NCBI GenBank assembly: GCA_963846635.1
Contig: CAWJXM010000039.1
Coordinates: forward strand, 12,129-76,128
From: AP-15 sp963846635
Lineage (GTDB): Bacteria; Pseudomonadota; Alphaproteobacteria; ATCC43930; CGMCC-115725
Length of the DNA: 64,000 nucleotides
Direction: 5' to 3'
The position numbers were made by a program, and so were the translations under genes. How positions within the stretch are numbered: position 1 is the first letter of the stretch; every line of letters starts with the position of its first letter. A model generated the notes under the pieces. The model made no database searches. It was not told where the DNA came from and was given only the letters and a program-made list of their open reading frames with translations. Positions 47,601-55,593 of this stretch are shown here, piece after piece.

Positions 47601-48375
47601 CGAATAGCGAAGCCAGCAATGCCGCGGCTTCACCGTCTTTCAGGCTCTGCACAAAGACCGGAAGCGGCCGCAGCCGCCGCACTGTCAGCGCCTCAGTCAG
47701 CGCATCAACCGGTGCCGTGTTCCCCGACTGCACCAATGCCCGATAGAACACGATCGGCACGATCCCGCCGCCGTCGTGGCACCACTTGCCGGCGATATCG
47801 GCGAGTGCGGGCAGCGAATGGCTCGGGCCAGTACAGACCAGCGCGCAGCAACGGTGCGGGCTCGGCCCAGGCGAGCCCGATGCCCGATCAGCGAACCGGC
47901 ATAGCGCAAAAAATTCTCGGCATTGGCCGGTCCGCCTTCGATCAGGTAGCGCCACAGCCGGTCGTGGTTTTCAGGGCAGACCGTCGAGCGCTCGGCCAAT
48001 TCACGGTCGGGCTTTGTTGTCGCCGGGCAGCAATGCGAGCGGAATACCGCGCTCGCCGCAAGTTTCAACGAGCCGTTCGACTCCGTATGGCCAATAGCCG
48101 CTGCCGCCGAGAATGCGTGCTATGACCAATCTCGCCGCGGCGACCGTCTCCATGTAAAGGTCGACGGAGAAATTGTGGCCCAGTCGCAGGATCGGCGCCA
48201 ATCGCAGCCGCGGAGCCGCCGGGTCCGCCGCACGCCGCCGGTGCTGCGCCGAGGCCAACAAAGCGAGCTCGGTATCGGCGCTCGACAACACGATGATGTC
48301 GCCCGGCGTCTGCGCGAGATCGATCGCCGCCGACCCGTCGGCGATCGTTCCGGGCATCGTCGCCAGCAGGTGCAT
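44639..48375 (-). CDS. cobN: Cobaltochelatase large subunit, several apparent frameshifts
   Basis: About 1245 residues, normal for CobN, which binds hydrogenobyrinate a,c-diamide and receives Co2+ with help from the CobS/CobT chelatase AAA subunits (not in this window). ATG 48375 directly follows the cobW stop. N terminus: MHLLATMPGTIADG, LGGSGYWPYGVERLVETCGE. Main block: ALILANYPNRDGRIGNGVGL, YNIDPKSTYHDPALVPPHGY, HLGKHGTLEWLPGKALALS, SAWGTANMRTGGDDIAQALA. C terminus: NQDNREHDLLDSDDYYQFEG. Shifts lie near 48010 (one extra A), 47880-47830, 45145 and 44670. With the last corrected, the end reads LKQWCGR and stops at 44639, overlapping cobO. All conserved blocks survive, so indel errors are likely. 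Confidence 0.88.
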
Positions 48376-49401
48376 TCAGCCACCCAGCGCCGCGGTGATG
48401 GCGGCCTGGTCCAGGCCCTTTTCGCCGATCACGACAAGTCGCGTTTCGCGCGCCTCGCCGCGGCGCCACGGCCGGTCGAAATAATGCTGTATCCGGTCGC
48501 CGACAGCTTGGAGGATCTGGCGCCGATCGCGGCCCGGCACATCGACGAAGCCTTTGACGCGCAGTACGTCGTGCTCACTAATCGCGGCCCGCAGGCGGAC
48601 GAGAAAAGCGGCCATGTCGGCGACCGCACTAAGGGTCACGACAAAACTTTCGAAATCGTCGTGATCATGGGCCGCCATCGCGTCGTGCAGGGATGGCCGC
48701 GAGGCGAGATCGTCCTCTGCTGCTGCGGCGAGACCGAGCGCGATCTGCGGCGCTACCGTTGCATCGCGCGCCGCCATGACTTTGATACCTGGGCGCAGTC
48801 TGGTCTCGATATCGTGCCGCAGCCCGGCCAAAATTTCGGCGCTGATCAGGTCGGTCTTGTTCAGGATCACTAGATCGGCGCAGGCGAGCTGATCGCCGAA
48901 CACCTCTTCGAGCGGGTTGTCGTGGGCCAGAGCCGGATCGGCACCGCGCTGGCGCGCAATCGCGGCCGGGTCATCGGCGAACCGGCCATCGGCGAGGGCC
49001 GCGGCATCGATCACCGCCAGCACCCCGTCAACGGTTGTGCGCGTTCGGATCTCCGGCCAGGCAAAGGCCTGTACCAACGGTTTCGGCAAGGCCAGACCCG
49101 AGGTCTCGATCAGGATGTGCTCGGGCGGCGCCGGGCGATCGAGGAGCCGCATCAGGCTCGGCAAAAAATCATCGGCGACGGTGCAGCAGAGACAGCCATT
49201 GGCGAGTTCGACGATGTCGTCTTCGCCGCAGGTCTCGTCACCGCAGCCGAGGAGCAGCTCGCGGTCGATGCCAAGCTCGCCGAATTCGTTGACCACGACA
49301 GCCAGTCGCCGCCCTCCGGCGCGCGCCAACAGATGACGCACGAGGCTCGTTTTACCGGCGCCGAGAAAGCCGGTTACGATTGTCGCGGGAACACGCCTCA
49401 T
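48376..49401 (-). CDS. cobW: CobW-type GTPase / metallochaperone
   Basis: 341 residues, intact. G3E GTPase: ATIVTGFLGAGKTSLVRHLL (Walker A), VVNEFGELGIDRELL, the metal-binding CxCC in NGCLCCTVADDF, HILIETSGLALPKP, and NKTD in LVILNKTDLISAE. An acidic/His stretch (AAHDHDDFESFVV) lies near residue 245. Family knowledge: CobW binds Co2+ in the GTP state and is thought to deliver cobalt to the CobN chelatase. It lies directly upstream of cobN and is under the riboswitch with cobU. Confidence 0.92.
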   Translation of the reverse strand: MRRVPATIVTGFLGAGKTSLVRHLLARAGGRRLAVVVNEFGELGIDRELLLGCGDETCGEDDIVELANGCLCCTVADDFLPSLMRLLDRPAPPEHILIETSGLALPKPLVQAFAWPEIRTRTTVDGVLAVIDAAALADGRFADDPAAIARQRGADPALAHDNPLEEVFGDQLACADLVILNKTDLISAEILAGLRHDIETRLRPGIKVMAARDATVAPQIALGLAAAAEDDLASRPSLHDAMAAHDHDDFESFVVTLSAVADMAAFLVRLRAAISEHDVLRVKGFVDVPGRDRRQILQAVGDRIQHYFDRPWRRGEARETRLVVIGEKGLDQAAITAALGG

Positions 49402-49438
49402 ATCAGCCCCGCGCCACGCTCTGCGACAGCCGTGGAAA

Positions 49439-49512
49439 GCCCCTCACCCTCCCACTTCGTGGGTCCCTCCCTCTCCCCGCCATGGCGGGGAGAGGGCTGG
49501 GGTGAGGGGCGG
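49439..49512. repeat. GC-rich palindromic element between cobU and cobW
   Basis: CCCCTCACCCTCCCACTTCG followed by a CTCTCCCCGCCATGGCGGGGAGAG hairpin core and closing arm GGTGAGGGG. Same family as the copies at 33011 and 39516, but in the opposite orientation. It sits in the short gap between cobU and cobW on the presumed mRNA. Confidence 0.75.
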
Positions 49513-49525
49513 CGAGCGACTAGGC

Positions 49526-50086
49526 TCATTGGCTCGCCTCCGGCTTTAGCACGAGCGGCAGGCCGGCGGCGACAAAGACGACCCGATCGGCGAGCGCGGC
49601 AATGTCCTGGTTCAGGCGGCCCGCGGCGTCGCGAAACCGGCGGCCGAGCGGCGTCTCCGGCACCAGTCCCATACCGACTTCGTTGGCGACCAGCACCACC
49701 GGCCCCGCGGCAAGCTTCAACGCGGCGCAAAGCGTTTCAGCCTCGTCCTCGACCGGGCGCCCGGTCAGCATCAGATTGGAGAGCCACAGGGTCAGACAAT
49801 CGATCAGCAGCGGCCGCTGCGGTCGGGCTTCGGCGGCGACCACCGCGGCGAGCGCAAGCGGCTCTTCGACGGTCCACCAGAAGGCACCACGCCGCGCCCG
49901 ATGGGCGGCAATACGCTCCACCATCTCGGCATCGCCAGCCTCGGCCGTGGCGCAATAGGTGCCGCCTGCAGCCGCCTGTTCGACCAGCTGCTCGGCATAG
50001 CGGCTCTTGCCCGACCGCGCCCCGCCCAGCACTAAAGTCAGCGCGGGCAGCGGCGCCCGTATTTCACCCGCATTCTCGATCGGCAT
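49526..50086 (-). CDS. cobU: Adenosylcobinamide kinase / cobinamide-phosphate guanylyltransferase
   Basis: 186 residues; also called CobP. It phosphorylates adenosylcobinamide and then adds GMP. Motifs: TLVLGGARSGKSRYAEQLVE (P-loop), ATAEAGDAEMVERIAAHRAR containing the guanylylated His region, LIDCLTLWLSNLML and LVANEVGMGLVPETPLGRRF. It is the first gene after the cobalamin riboswitch, starting about 45 bases downstream of it. Confidence 0.92.
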   Translation of the reverse strand: MPIENAGEIRAPLPALTLVLGGARSGKSRYAEQLVEQAAAGGTYCATAEAGDAEMVERIAAHRARRGAFWWTVEEPLALAAVVAAEARPQRPLLIDCLTLWLSNLMLTGRPVEDEAETLCAALKLAAGPVVLVANEVGMGLVPETPLGRRFRDAAGRLNQDIAALADRVVFVAAGLPLVLKPEASQ

Positions 50087-50129
50087 CGGTCCCTCCTCCG
50101 CCCGAGGACTGGCCTAAGTGCATGCGCGC

Positions 50130-50309
50130 GATGCGGAGGTCTCCTGGCTCGGGGTCGTCGCCCGCGGCCCCTTCCCAGCCCCCACCCTCCCCCGCATGCG
50201 GGGGAGGGGGGGGGCCAGTGGTTCTTGCCGCAGACTCGCCGCTTACAGTTGCGGGGGCAGCGCCGGTGTCGCACCGGACTTCCCTGTCGCATCGCTGATG
50301 GCACCCTAG
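50130..50309 (-). promoter_or_regulatory. Cobalamin riboswitch upstream of cobU
   Basis: Read on the - strand it has the conserved series of the AdoCbl riboswitch: GGGTGCC start, CCGGTGCGACACCGG, the core GCCCCCGCAACTGTAAGCGG, CCACTGG (B12-box side), CTGGGAAGG and GAGCCAGGAGACC near the 3' end. It lies directly upstream of cobU and faces the cobU-cobW-cobN-cobO-cobQ run, so coenzyme B12 should repress these genes. The variable stem between CCACTGG and CTGGGAAGG (50177-50216) is a long GC palindrome of the repeat family seen elsewhere in the cluster. Confidence 0.93.
50177..50216. repeat. GC-rich palindrome in riboswitch variable stem
   Basis: CCCTCCCCCGCATGCGGGGG lies at the centre of a near-perfect 40-base palindrome. 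It has the same CCCTCCCC/GGGGAGGG character as the dispersed elements. It occupies a peripheral stem of the riboswitch, where length variation is tolerated. Confidence 0.6.
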
Positions 50310-50418
50310 CACAGCGCCGATGTCCACGTCTCGCGCTTTGATCTCGCTTTGCGATCGGGCATCCGGCTAGGATGGCACCGAGCGGACGATGACCGCGATG
50401 CAAATGCCGAGAGGGGCG

Positions 50419-50829
50419 ATGAAGATCGAAGGTGGGTGCCTGTGCGGCAAAGTGCGCTATTCGGCGGAGGCCGATCCGGCCTTTGTCGCGATCTGCCATT
50501 GCAAGAACTGCCAGAAGGGCATCGGCAGCGCGTTTGCGACGGTGGTGGCATTGCCAACGCCGGCGCTCAGCGTGCAGGGCGACCTCAAGACCTACAACGA
50601 TCGCGGCGACAGCGGCAAAAGCCTGTACCGGCGCTTTTGTCCCGAATGCGGTTCATCGATCATGGACGAAGCCGAGGCGATGCCGGGAACGGTCATGATC
50701 TTGGCCGGAACCCTCGACGATGCGAGCTGGGTCAAGCCGACGATGGAAATCTTCTGCGACAGCGCGCAGCCCTGGGTAAACCTGCAAGGTGAGCAACGGC
50801 GCTTTCCGAAGATGCCGGCGCGGGGCTAA
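50419..50829 (+). CDS. GFA-family zinc protein (CENP-V/GFA domain)
   Basis: 136 residues from ATG 50419, preceded by GAGGGGCG; the frame also opens at 50389. Zinc motifs of the GFA domain: GGCLCGKVRYSAEADP, ICHCKNCQKGIGSAFA and FCPECGSSIMDEAEAM. Such proteins are often labelled glutathione-dependent formaldehyde-activating enzyme, but most members are of unproven activity. It is divergent from the riboswitch, with no visible link to cobalamin. Confidence 0.87.
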   Translation: MKIEGGCLCGKVRYSAEADPAFVAICHCKNCQKGIGSAFATVVALPTPALSVQGDLKTYNDRGDSGKSLYRRFCPECGSSIMDEAEAMPGTVMILAGTLDDASWVKPTMEIFCDSAQPWVNLQGEQRRFPKMPARG

Positions 50830-50877
50830 AAGCCGCCGGCTGCGGCACATGCCTGGCCGAAATCCTCGTGGTCCGCC

Positions 50878-51657
50878 TTATCGCAGCGCCAACGCGGCAA
50901 GCAGGATCGTGACCTCGGCGATCTGCTGAAACGCGCCGAGGACGTCGCCGGTATAACCACCGATCCGACGCCGCGCCAGCGCTCCCGCCACGCCGACGGC
51001 CAGTGCGGCCACCGCCATCGCGATCAAGCCGTGTAACGGCCCCAAGGCCGCTAAGCCGATCGCGAGTGCGATCAGGACGCCGGCTAGCACCATAGGCGGG
51101 CGTGGCCGTCCCGCTTCGGCGCCGAGGCCCCGCTCGCGCGCCGGCGGCAACCTCCACATCGCGACCGGTAGCAGCGCACGCGAGATTGCGTGTGCCGCGA
51201 TGAGTGCGAGCCCTGCAAAGACCACGCCGCCGATCTGCGCCAAGGCCGCCGCGCGCAGCCCGACGCTCAACACCAAGGCCAAGACCGCGAAGGTCCCATG
51301 CCGGCTGTCGCGCATAATCGCCAGCCGGCGGTCGCGATCACCGCCGCCAAAGATCCCGTCGGCGGTATCGGCGAGACCGTCCTCGTGCAACGCGCCGGTC
51401 AGCAACAGCCCCGAGAGCACCGCGAGCAAGGCCGATGGCCAATCGCCGAGCCTGGCGAGCTGGGCGCCGAGAAAGACGAGAGCGGCGATGGCGCCAATCC
51501 CTGCGCCGACCAGCGGAAACGCCCAGGCGGCTTCGGCGAGCGGCCATTCGTCCGCTGTCGGGTTTGCGACCGGGATGCGGGTGAAAAAAGCAACGGCGGT
51601 AAAAAAGCCGGCGGTGAGGCCTGGTTGGCGACGGCTCAATCGATCGAAAGGGTTCAT
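50878..51657 (-). CDS. cobS: Adenosylcobinamide-GDP ribazoletransferase
   Basis: 259 residues from ATG 51657. It is an integral membrane enzyme joining adenosylcobinamide-GDP with alpha-ribazole to make adenosylcobalamin. Motifs: FFTRIPVANPTADEWPLAEA near the N terminus, LTGALHEDGLADTADGIFGG (conserved acidic motif), IMRDSRHGTFAVLALVLSV and GYTGDVLGAFQQIAEVTILL. Multiple hydrophobic helices run throughout. It is divergent from cobT, with 101 bases between starts. Intact. Confidence 0.93.
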   Translation of the reverse strand: MNPFDRLSRRQPGLTAGFFTAVAFFTRIPVANPTADEWPLAEAAWAFPLVGAGIGAIAALVFLGAQLARLGDWPSALLAVLSGLLLTGALHEDGLADTADGIFGGGDRDRRLAIMRDSRHGTFAVLALVLSVGLRAAALAQIGGVVFAGLALIAAHAISRALLPVAMWRLPPARERGLGAEAGRPRPPMVLAGVLIALAIGLAALGPLHGLIAMAVAALAVGVAGALARRRIGGYTGDVLGAFQQIAEVTILLAALALR

Positions 51658-51758
51658 TGCCGCACAATAGCCGAAGCCGGCGGAAACGATCGTCCGGTTT
51701 TCTCTTTCAGCCCGAGGCATGTTTGGGACAGGATTGCGGCGCAGCAAAGGGATAGGCG

Positions 51759-52780
51759 ATGAACGAGCCGGTGGCGAATCTCGACGAAATGCGCGCCTTG
51801 TTGGCGCAGCTGCCGGGACCCGATCTAGAAGCGGGCAGTGCCGCCGCCGTCCGGCAGGCGCAATTGACCAAGCCGGCGGGTTCATTGGGCCGGCTCGAAG
51901 AATTGGCGATCTGGCTCGCGACCTGGCAGGCGCGCCATCCGCCGCGAATCGAGCATCCGCGGACGGTCGTTTTCGCCGGCAATCACGGCGTGGCGGCGCG
52001 CGGCGTCTCGGCTTATCCCGCCTCGGTCACGGCTCAGATGGTGCAGAATTTTATCGCCGGCGGAGCCGCGGTGAACCAGCTGTGCCGGGTCGTCGACGCC
52101 GATCTGCGCGTCTACGAAATGAATCTCGAAGCGCCGACCGGCGACATCGTCGAAGGGGCCGGCAATGAGCGAGGAGGAATGCGCCCGAGCGATGGCTTAC
52201 GGCATGATGTCGGTAGAGCCCGGCATCGATGCGCTGGCGGTCGGCGAGATGGGCATCGCCAATACGACCTCGGCGGCAGCCTTGTGCACTGGCACTCTTC
52301 GGCGGCGACGCGGCGCTGTGGACCGGCCCTGGCAGCGGCGTCACTGGTGCGTCGCTCGACCATAAGCGCCAGGTCGTGGCCGAGGCGGTGGCGCTGCACC
52401 GGCCGGCGGCGTCCGATTCATTCGACCTGTTGCGCCGGCTCGGCGGGCTCGAACTCGCTGCGATCACGGGCGCGGTCATGGCGGCCCGGCTCGGCCGGAT
52501 TCCGGTTTTGCTCGATGGCTTTGCCGCGACCGCCGCCGCGGCTGTGTTGTTTGCCGCCGACCCGCGGGCACTCGATCATTGCGTCGTGGCTCATGTCTCG
52601 GCCGAGCCCGGCCACCGCGTTCTGCTCGACCGCTTGGGTCAGCGGACGCTTTTAGATCTCGGCATGCGGCTTGGCGAGGCCTCCGGCGCCACACTCGCCC
52701 TCGCCCTGCTCAAGGCTGCCGCAGCCTGTCACAACGGCATGGCGACCTTTGGCGAGGCCGGGGTCAGCGGCCCCGCCTAA
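51759..52780 (+). CDS. cobT: Nicotinate-nucleotide-dimethylbenzimidazole phosphoribosyltransferase, two apparent frameshifts
   Basis: About 340 residues. It makes alpha-ribazole 5'-phosphate from dimethylbenzimidazole and nicotinate mononucleotide. First frame: LTKPAGSLGRLEELAIWLAT, VVFAGNHGVAARGVSAYPAS, MVQNFIAGGAAVNQL. Second frame from about 52155: SEEECARAMAYGMMSVEP, LAVGEMGIANTTSAAAL. Third from about 52295: LWTGPGSGVTGASLDHKRQV, ITGAVMAARLGRIPVLLDGF, VSAEPGHRVLLDRLG, ending with MATFGEAGVSGPA; a catalytic Glu is expected near this end. Conservation is continuous across the shifts, so two one-base indels are likely. Confidence 0.87.
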
Positions 52781-52978
52781 CCCGAAACCTTCGTTCTCGT
52801 CGTCCCGGCGCGCTTGCCCTGTCGGAGGGTCAAAATGAGGCTGCCGCGCCTGGGGCGTTCTCGTCTGCAATAGGCTTGCCCGTAAACGCGGCGCCGTGGA
52901 ACTCTGCCCCCTTGCCGCGAGGCCGCGCCCGCCGCTTGAATGGGGCCGGTATCGCCCGTAGCCATCGGAGGGAGTGAA

Positions 52979-53899
52979 ATGCGCATCGTCATTGTCGGCC
53001 AACAGGCCTTTGGCAAGGCCGCGCTCGACGCCTTTATCGCGCGCGGCGACGAAGTCGCGGGTGTTTTTGCAGCTCCGGATCGGCCAGGAGCCAGACCCGA
53101 CCCGCTGGTTGCCACCGCCGAGGAGAAAAAGCTGACGGTGCACCGCTTTCCGCGCTACTCGTCGGACGAGGCCAAGGCCGCGCTGGCCGAGCTCAAGGCC
53201 GATATCGGTGTGATGGCCTATGTCCTGTTGTTCGCGCCGCCCGAATTCTGCGCCATTCCCAAACGCGGAATGATCCAATTCCACCCGTCGTTGCTGCCGT
53301 TACATCGCGGGCCGGCATCGATTCCTTGGGCGATTATTCGCGGACGCCAGGAGACTGGCTTATCCATCTTCCGGCCGACCCCCGGGCTCGATGAAGGCCC
53401 GGTCATCCTGCAAAAGCGGGTGCCGATTAGCCCTGACGACACCGCCGGCTCGCTCTATTTCGATAAAATCTTTCCGCTCGGGATCCAGGCGCTGGTCGAG
53501 GCCGCCGATCTCGTCGTTTCGGGGCGCGCCGTCGAAACCACCCAGGACGAAAGCCAAGCCACCTATGAAGGCTGGGTGCGCGAGGCCGAAAGCCATATCA
53601 ATTGGGCGAACCATGTCGATTTCGTCTACGATTTGATCCGCGGCTGCAATCCGGCGCCCGGAGCCTGGACAATGTACGGCGACAAGAAGCTCTATCTGTT
53701 CGACGCCAAAAAGATCACGGCGCCGACTTTTGGCGCGGTGCGCGGCAAGAAGATCGGCGAGGTGGTGTCGGCCGGCCCGGCGGGTCTGCGGATCCTGGCG
53801 CAAGGCGGCTATGTCGAGGTCTCGCGAGTGCGGATCGACGATGGTCCCAAGATCGCTTCCTCCGGAGCCGAAATTCCCGAAGGAACCGTGCTCGGCTAG
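52979..53899 (+). CDS. Formyltransferase-fold protein (FMT / 10-formyl-THF hydrolase domain-like)
   Basis: 306 residues from ATG 52979 (GGAGGGAG upstream). N-terminal formyltransferase Rossmann-like domain: MRIVIVGQQAFGKAALDAFI, IQFHPSLLPLHRGPASIPWA (His102) and GLDEGPVILQKRVPI (Asp138). The usual Asn of the Asn-His-Asp triad of methionyl-tRNA formyltransferases is Gln100 here. A C-terminal OB-like domain (residues about 205-300) follows. Candidates are a 10-formyltetrahydrofolate hydrolase-type enzyme or a sugar-amine formyltransferase; fmt itself is less likely given the Gln and the isolated location. Confidence 0.78.
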   Translation: MRIVIVGQQAFGKAALDAFIARGDEVAGVFAAPDRPGARPDPLVATAEEKKLTVHRFPRYSSDEAKAALAELKADIGVMAYVLLFAPPEFCAIPKRGMIQFHPSLLPLHRGPASIPWAIIRGRQETGLSIFRPTPGLDEGPVILQKRVPISPDDTAGSLYFDKIFPLGIQALVEAADLVVSGRAVETTQDESQATYEGWVREAESHINWANHVDFVYDLIRGCNPAPGAWTMYGDKKLYLFDAKKITAPTFGAVRGKKIGEVVSAGPAGLRILAQGGYVEVSRVRIDDGPKIASSGAEIPEGTVLG

Positions 53900-53922
53900 T
53901 ATTGCGGAGAAGGCATGACATT

Positions 53923-53987
53923 GTCATACCGGCGAAAGCCGGTATCCATGGTTGGAGTGGATCCCGACTTTCGTCGGGATGACGATG
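53923..53987. repeat. Double hairpin repeat (ACCGGCGAAAGCCGGT type)
   Basis: Two adjacent hairpins: TACCGGCGAAAGCCGGTA and ATCCCGACTTTCGTCGGGAT, followed by GACGATG. It follows the formyltransferase stop by about 25 bases and could end that transcript. It belongs to a repeat type widespread in Proteobacteria, distinct from the CCCTCTCCCC family; a related short copy is at 55491-55512. Confidence 0.6.
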
Positions 53988-54065
53988 ATGCAGATATACC
54001 ACATTTTTGGACCTGGAATTGGGCACAAATCGAGCGCGGTTGACCGTTCGCGCCGGTCGCTCTAA

Positions 54066-54119
54066 CCCCCCCTCTCCCCGGCAACCCGGCGGAGAGGGGG
54101 GGTAGGGAGAGGGCTGGGT
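54066..54119. repeat. GC-rich palindromic element
   Basis: CCCCCTCTCCCCGGCAACCC faces GGAGAGGGGGGG, followed by AGGGAGAGGGCTGGGTG. Intergenic, directly at the stop of the FAD oxidoreductase gene. Same family as 33011 and 49439. Confidence 0.65.
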
Positions 54120-54120
54120 G

Positions 54121-55453
54121 TCAGCTCGCGAGTGGGTGTGGCCTCGGGTTTGACCCGTCGGTGAAACGGGTCAAGCGGAACGGCGCCGGATCGACCAAGG
54201 TCGGATCGCCCGCGACCATGTCGGCGACGAGCTTACCAGCGCCCGGGCCGATCCCGAAACCGTGCCCGGAAAAGCCCGTCGCGATAAAAAATCCGGGAAT
54301 GCGGTCGACCGGCGAGATCACCGGTATCGCATCGGGCATTACGTCGATCATGCCAGCCCAGCGTTCCGCAACCACCATATCGCGGAACAGCGGAAAGGCC
54401 TGTGCGACCGCGGTCTGTGCGCGGTCGAGCACAAAAGGATCAGGCTCGGGATCGAGCGTCCGCACCGCCTCGAACGGCGTCGCCTCATCGAGACCCCAGC
54501 GCCGCTTCATCCGCCATTCCTCGACAAAGCGGCGCCCCACCCGGAAGCGCAGCCTATTCCAGTGCATCCGGGCCGCCGGCAAATACGGGAAGAACAGCCG
54601 GAAATTGTCGGGCACGAGATCGATCGTGCGCACCCCCAGCGTCGCCACAGTGTAGCCGCCATCCATCCGTTTGCGGATCCCGAACAGTCCGCCCGAGGCG
54701 GAAATCTCCGGGCCGCCGGCGATCGGTTCGGTGCGCATGACCGATGCCCGCACCTTCAGCTGCGGCAAGTCGATACCGAGATTGCCGCAAAACAGCCGCG
54801 ACCACGCACCGCCGGCAAGCACGACCTGATCGCAGGCGATCCGGCCCTTTTCGGTGACGACGGCGGAGGCTCGGCCGCCCGACGTCTCGATACCGCGCAC
54901 CGCGCACCGGGTCAGGATCGCCGCACCCTTGCGCCGCGCCGCCGCGGCGATCGCGGGAGCGGCGCGTTGCGGCTCGGCCTTGCCGTCGCTCGCGGTGAAC
55001 AGACCGCCCACCCAATTGCCGGTCAGCCCAGGCATCAATGCCGCCGCCTCGGCACGGGTCACGACTCGCGTGTCGAGCTGATACTGCACGAGCGTGATCG
55101 AGCCAGGATTCGAGTTCGCCCAGTTCGGCGGGGTTCTCGGCGAGATACATGATACCGGGCTGGCGAAACCCGGTTTCGGCTTCGACCCGCTCGTTCATCC
55201 CTTGCCACAACCGCAGGCTTTCGATGATCAGCGGCAATTCGCGCGGGTCGCGGCCCATCTTGCGGCACCAGCCCCAATTGCGGCTCGACTGCTCGCCGGC
55301 GATGTGGCCCTTTTCGCACAAGGCGACCGAGACGCCCTTTTCGGCCAGGAACAGTGCGGCGCTGGTGCCGATGATCCCGCCGCCGATAATCACGACATCG
55401 GCGCGCGCCGGCAGGACCTCATCGGATTGAACAGGATCGACTCGCGGCGCCAT
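54121..55453 (-). CDS. FAD-dependent amino acid oxidase-like (DAO family), apparent frameshift
   Basis: About 440 residues. N terminus (55453 to about 55100): ADVVIIGGGIIGTSAALFLA FAD fold, EQSSRNWGWCRKMGRDP (flavin-contact region of DadA-like enzymes) and a mid-helix. A shift near 55095 leads to YQLDTRVVTRAEAAALMPGL, DGKAEPQRAAPAIAAAARRK, CDQVVLAGGAWSRLFCGNLG and the C-terminal GFFIATGFSGHGFGIGPGAG. This is the DAO/glycine-oxidase/sarcosine-oxidase layout; the substrate is probably an amine or N-methyl amino acid. Both halves are well kept, so an indel is likely. Confidence 0.8.
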
Positions 55454-55490
55454 CGCTCTGCTTCGCCCTTCAAAGCGCTCTCCTCTTCGT

Positions 55491-55512
55491 CACCCCCGCG
55501 AAAGCGGGGGTC
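55491..55512. repeat. Short hairpin CACCCCCGCGAAAGCGGGGG
   Basis: A 7-bp perfect stem with a GCGAAAGC loop region, between the FAD oxidoreductase and the serine hydrolase. Similar in style to the repeat at 53923. Confidence 0.5.
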
Positions 55513-55593
55513 CAGGGCGGCCCGCGCAGTACTGGGGGCACTGGGTTCCCGGTTGCGCGGGAACGACGACGAAAAAGCGGCGTATCCCTGATC

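Noticed and set aside
33011..54119. CRISPR array or attachment sites from the recurring palindromes
   Set aside because: Copies are kilobases apart, irregularly spaced and self-complementary, unlike CRISPR repeats or phage att sites.
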